A DNA stretch of 64,000 nt from Duncaniella dubosii (lineage in GTDB: Bacteria > Bacteroidota > Bacteroidia > Bacteroidales > Muribaculaceae), in the NCBI RefSeq assembly GCF_004803915.1, contig NZ_CP039396.1:2728001-2792000 (forward strand). Reading direction: 5' to 3'. A program made the translations under genes and the position numbers. The notes under the pieces are model-generated. The model had not been told where the DNA came from and ran no database searches. It saw only the letters and a program-made list of their open reading frames with translations. Below are positions 61,280-64,000 of this stretch, in pieces (within the stretch, counting starts at the first letter, position 1; every line of letters begins with the position of its first letter).

Positions 61280-62302
61280 ATGGATGATAACAATCGCTTC
61301 TGGTTTGTGCTGAATTATATTTCACCCTCGTTTAATCGGAGAGAAAGAGTCGAGAGAGTGATTGAAAAATTCAATACATCTGTAAAAAGCGATCTTGACG
61401 TTTTTGCTCCCACCTTTGTAGAGATGTCGCAGGATGCGGAAAATGGTAAACCCGTAGAGCGTCCGTTGCTGTATCACTACGTATTTGTGCGTGGTTGCCT
61501 CGACGATGTAAGAATGCTTTGCCGGACAGTTACGGGATTTTCGTTCGTGCTAAACTATGCCGGTGAAAATCGTTATATGACAGTGACGCCAGCAAGTCTG
61601 GAGGCTTTCCGCATAATAGCAAGACTTTATGAATATAAACTGCCATGTTTCTCGGTTGATAATGTCACATTGGAACAAGGTGATGAGGTAGAGGTTATGG
61701 TAGGTCCGTTTGCAGGTCTTACAGGGACATATATCTCTCGTAAAGGTGCATCGCAAGGAAATATTCTTATATCTGTCACTCAAAGTCTTGCGGCTGTGGC
61801 CTATGACATCAGGGCGGATTATGTGCGCGTCATCCGTTTTGCGAAGGATTCAAAAAGAGCATACGACCAGATTGAAGCGTTCATCCCGCGTCTGTTGATG
61901 GCTCTAAGGTGTTATCACGATGGGACAAAGATGGATTCATTGTTGATTTCGCATCTTGTTGTCTTTTGCCGGCGCATGGAGGATGTGAGACTCAACAATG
62001 ACAAGGTCGATTCAAAGTTGCAGCTTCTCTTGATGACAGCCAACATGATTCTTGGAAACATGGATGATTATTTTAAGGCTAAAACGAGGTTCGACCGACT
62101 GGCGCGGCAGATTACAAACCAGCTTACGCAGGCGCTCGTCATCTTGCTCACGTCGGTTGTTTCTCATGATTATTCCGGTCTTGAAAATGGCTTGTCGCTG
62201 ATTGAAAGCAAAGAAGGAAAACCGTCCAAGTTCCAGTCTATGCTGGCTTCTGAATACAAATATTATCTCTCTGTCGATTCTTCATGCCTGCTCAAAGCTT
62301 AG
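61280..62302 (+). CDS. UpxY-like NusG-family antiterminator
   Basis: 340 residues. The NusG N-terminal domain (NNRFWFVLNYISPSFNRRER, about 4-100) is followed by a KOW domain VEVMVGPFAGLTGTYISRKG (about 138-160). An extra helical C-terminal half of about 170 residues is not found in ordinary NusG. UpxY/LoaP-type proteins let polymerase read through long polysaccharide operons. First gene behind the invertible promoter, with a leader of about 170 nt. It overlaps the next gene by 19 bp. Confidence 0.85.
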   Translation: MDDNNRFWFVLNYISPSFNRRERVERVIEKFNTSVKSDLDVFAPTFVEMSQDAENGKPVERPLLYHYVFVRGCLDDVRMLCRTVTGFSFVLNYAGENRYMTVTPASLEAFRIIARLYEYKLPCFSVDNVTLEQGDEVEVMVGPFAGLTGTYISRKGASQGNILISVTQSLAAVAYDIRADYVRVIRFAKDSKRAYDQIEAFIPRLLMALRCYHDGTKMDSLLISHLVVFCRRMEDVRLNNDKVDSKLQLLLMTANMILGNMDDYFKAKTRFDRLARQITNQLTQALVILLTSVVSHDYSGLENGLSLIESKEGKPSKFQSMLASEYKYYLSVDSSCLLKA

Positions 62303-63099
62303 AAAATTTTAGCGGTGCTGTGATGCCCGTCACGGACTCTACCGATCTGACGGCTACGATGGCCTATGGCTACTATCTGCTGGCGCGTTATCAATGTGGA
62401 GTGGCTGATAGCTTGGCTGTTGGGCTTGATACGCATGGCGATGTGAGGGAACTTCGCCGCTTTGTACGACTGCTTGACCGTAGGCTCGACTCAGCCGTCC
62501 CGGCTGAGTTGTGTAGTCTTGTCCCGCTCTATGAGCTGATTTATAGGGTAGGGCATGGGTGTGCGCCATCTACTAAAATCAGAATGGGAAGCCGTCAGAA
62601 ATGCTTTCATGCGTGGCTTCATGGTGATATGGCTATCACCGAGACGCAGTTGGCAGGAATGATTCGGACTGATCTCAGGCGGAATCCGGCCGACGTTGAT
62701 GCGAGACATCTGTCATGGTATGCCGGTGTAATCGACGGATGGTGTAGGGCGCTGAGGCGCACTCCTCGTTTTGCACAATTGTCCTTCGCCGAAAATTTTG
62801 CCCGGCTATCGATACTTCTTAAAGAAAATCTTCGTGCATTTTATCCTGCAAGTGAAACCCGCGTGAAACAAGGCTGGGTTAAAGCCAACCTGATTGACAA
62901 TCTCACAGATTGCGACACATTGTCGCTCAAGGAATACCGCTCATTTCTCAGCAGCGCTGTCTCTCACGGTATTACTACCTCGGAATATATAGCGCATGAT
63001 ACCGCTGCCCTTTCAGAGCTCGGCAGCCGGACTGACATTCATCCCTTTGAACGTGAGGCATACCGTCTGCTCAGGAATAGTCGGCAGTTTACCGCGTGA
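62284..63099 (+). CDS. Hypothetical protein of the exopolysaccharide locus
   Basis: 271 residues, predicted mostly helical ([60 protein letters not shown]). No signal peptide or membrane helix. It overlaps the antiterminator stop by 19 bp, so translation is coupled. In position it resembles UpxZ, which inhibits antiterminators of other loci, but the sequence resemblance was not established. Confidence 0.6.
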   Translation: MPAQSLENFSGAVMPVTDSTDLTATMAYGYYLLARYQCGVADSLAVGLDTHGDVRELRRFVRLLDRRLDSAVPAELCSLVPLYELIYRVGHGCAPSTKIRMGSRQKCFHAWLHGDMAITETQLAGMIRTDLRRNPADVDARHLSWYAGVIDGWCRALRRTPRFAQLSFAENFARLSILLKENLRAFYPASETRVKQGWVKANLIDNLTDCDTLSLKEYRSFLSSAVSHGITTSEYIAHDTAALSELGSRTDIHPFEREAYRLLRNSRQFTA

Positions 63100-63154
63100 C
63101 CTCTATTCATCACATATAAGCAAAACCAACTCCCAAATAATCACTATAACAACG

Positions 63155-64000
63155 ATGGAAAAATTTAATATAGCCGTGGCCGGGACTGGCTACGTCGGGC
63201 TTAGCATTGCCACTCTTCTTGCTCAGCACAACCATGTTACAGCTGTCGATGTCATCCCTGCGAAGGTCGATCTCATTAATGACCGCCGTTCACCGATTCA
63301 GGACGAGTATATCGAGAAATACCTTGCCGAAAAGCCTCTCGACCTCACTGCCACGCTCGACGGTGCTGCAGCCTACAGCAATGCAGATTTCGTTGTCATC
63401 GCAGCCCCGACAAACTACGACCCGGTCAAGAACTATTTCGACACCACCCATGTCGAGGAAGTCATCGACCTCGTGCTTGAAGTGAATCCCGAAGCTGTCA
63501 TGGTGATCAAATCGACAATTCCTGTGGGCTACTGCCGTTCGTTGTACATGAAATACGCAGCCAAAGGTGTCAAGCGTTTCAACCTTCTTTTCTCGCCTGA
63601 GTTCCTACGCGAGTCAAAGGCGCTCTACGACAATCTCTATCCCTCGCGTATCATTGTCGGCATACCAAAAATCATCGCTGACGAGCGTTTTGCCGACGAA
63701 AACGCTGCAATCCTCGCGGTTGCCGACCTCGAAAAACTCGACCGTGCGGCCCGCACATTCGCATCGCTTCTTCAGCAGGGCGCGATCAAGCAGGACATCC
63801 CCACGCTGTTCATGGGCATGAAGGAGGCCGAAGCCGTGAAGCTCTTCGCCAACACCTACCTCGCCTTGCGCGTCAGCTATTTCAACGAGCTCGACACCTA
63901 CGCCGAGGTCAAGGGACTCGACTCGCAGGCAATAATCGAGGGAATCGGTCTCGATCCGCGAATCGGTACTCACTACAATAACCCGTCGTTCGGCTACGGC
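63155..64000 (+). CDS. UDP-glucose/nucleotide-sugar 6-dehydrogenase, 5' part (runs off the window)
   Basis: 282 codons to the window edge. It starts [20 protein letters not shown], with the Rossmann GxGxxG loop. [36 protein letters not shown] and [20 protein letters not shown] (active-site Lys and Asn region) follow. Family: UDP-glucose/GDP-mannose dehydrogenase, producing the uronic acid used for capsule or exopolysaccharide. The catalytic Cys lies beyond the window. Starts 55 bp after the preceding gene. Confidence 0.93.
   Translation, partial: MEKFNIAVAGTGYVGLSIATLLAQHNHVTAVDVIPAKVDLINDRRSPIQDEYIEKYLAEKPLDLTATLDGAAAYSNADFVVIAAPTNYDPVKNYFDTTHVEEVIDLVLEVNPEAVMVIKSTIPVGYCRSLYMKYAAKGVKRFNLLFSPEFLRESKALYDNLYPSRIIVGIPKIIADERFADENAAILAVADLEKLDRAARTFASLLQQGAIKQDIPTLFMGMKEAEAVKLFANTYLALRVSYFNELDTYAEVKGLDSQAIIEGIGLDPRIGTHYNNPSFGYG

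Overview
The window looks like a Bacteroidales chromosome, most likely a gut Bacteroides/Muribaculaceae-type organism. The support is repeated use of the Bacteroidetes -7 promoter box TAnnTTTG (often with TTTG 19-21 bp upstream), DUF3408/DUF3987/DUF6371 mobile-element genes, an UpxY-type antiterminator at an exopolysaccharide locus, and a pectin-degradation pair. Species assignment is inference.

Two thirds of the window (about 670-44836) is a tandem pile of integrative mobilizable elements (IMEs) in the 3' end of mnmE (44822-46360). The core TT(G/A)CCGATGCA occurs three times, at 669-679, 24527-24537 and 44826-44836. It delimits element A (24.5-44.8 kb, next to mnmE, hence probably the youngest) and element B (0.67-24.5 kb). 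The right end of an older element C lies at about 415-670 and is cut by an IS110-family element at the left edge of the window. A and B share a backbone, read from the mnmE side: terminator, four 10-bp-phased repeats, a zinc-ribbon protein with four tandem HTH domains, tyrosine recombinase, membrane protein, excisionase-like wHTH, DUF3987 ATPase, (in B a DUF6371 primase and DUF3408 protein), MobC-like protein and relaxase. No conjugation (type IV secretion) genes are present, so transfer would need a helper element.

Cargo is defence-like. Element A carries a Fic protein, SIR2 plus HerA (Nezha-type) with two further genes, a one-polypeptide restriction-modification enzyme, two cytosine-5 methyltransferases and Vsr. 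Element B carries HigBA, an XRE-DUF3791-DUF3990 ADP-ribosyltransferase-like operon, an hsdM remnant, an R-M-S fusion enzyme with its own XRE regulator and a linked HEPN protein, a YhcG/DUF1016 nuclease, and a stand-alone Ntn-hydrolase (proteasome-like) gene with a small partner. An IS4-family element (699-2134) is inserted at the far left end of B.

The chromosomal part (44.8-64 kb) holds mnmE; a compact co-directional run of small accessory genes (GNATs, DUF6194, uracil-DNA glycosylase-like, tautomerase, YCII, zinc ribbon, HxlR regulator); a radical SAM protein; a Nudix hydrolase; a VOC protein; a pectate lyase and an esterase-GH28 fusion; pgk; an M48 peptidase; and the start of an exopolysaccharide locus (UpxY-like, hypothetical, nucleotide-sugar dehydrogenase). 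A 17-bp perfect inverted repeat (60943-60959 / 61119-61135) flanks the promoter of that locus and marks a probable phase-variable invertible promoter.

Caution for any reader: at least six otherwise intact genes carry an apparent one-base deletion in or beside a short mononucleotide run (near 8028, 12862, 15422, 31623, 52933 and 53833-53847). The common pattern suggests uncorrected homopolymer errors in the assembly rather than six independent mutations, so these are annotated as single genes.
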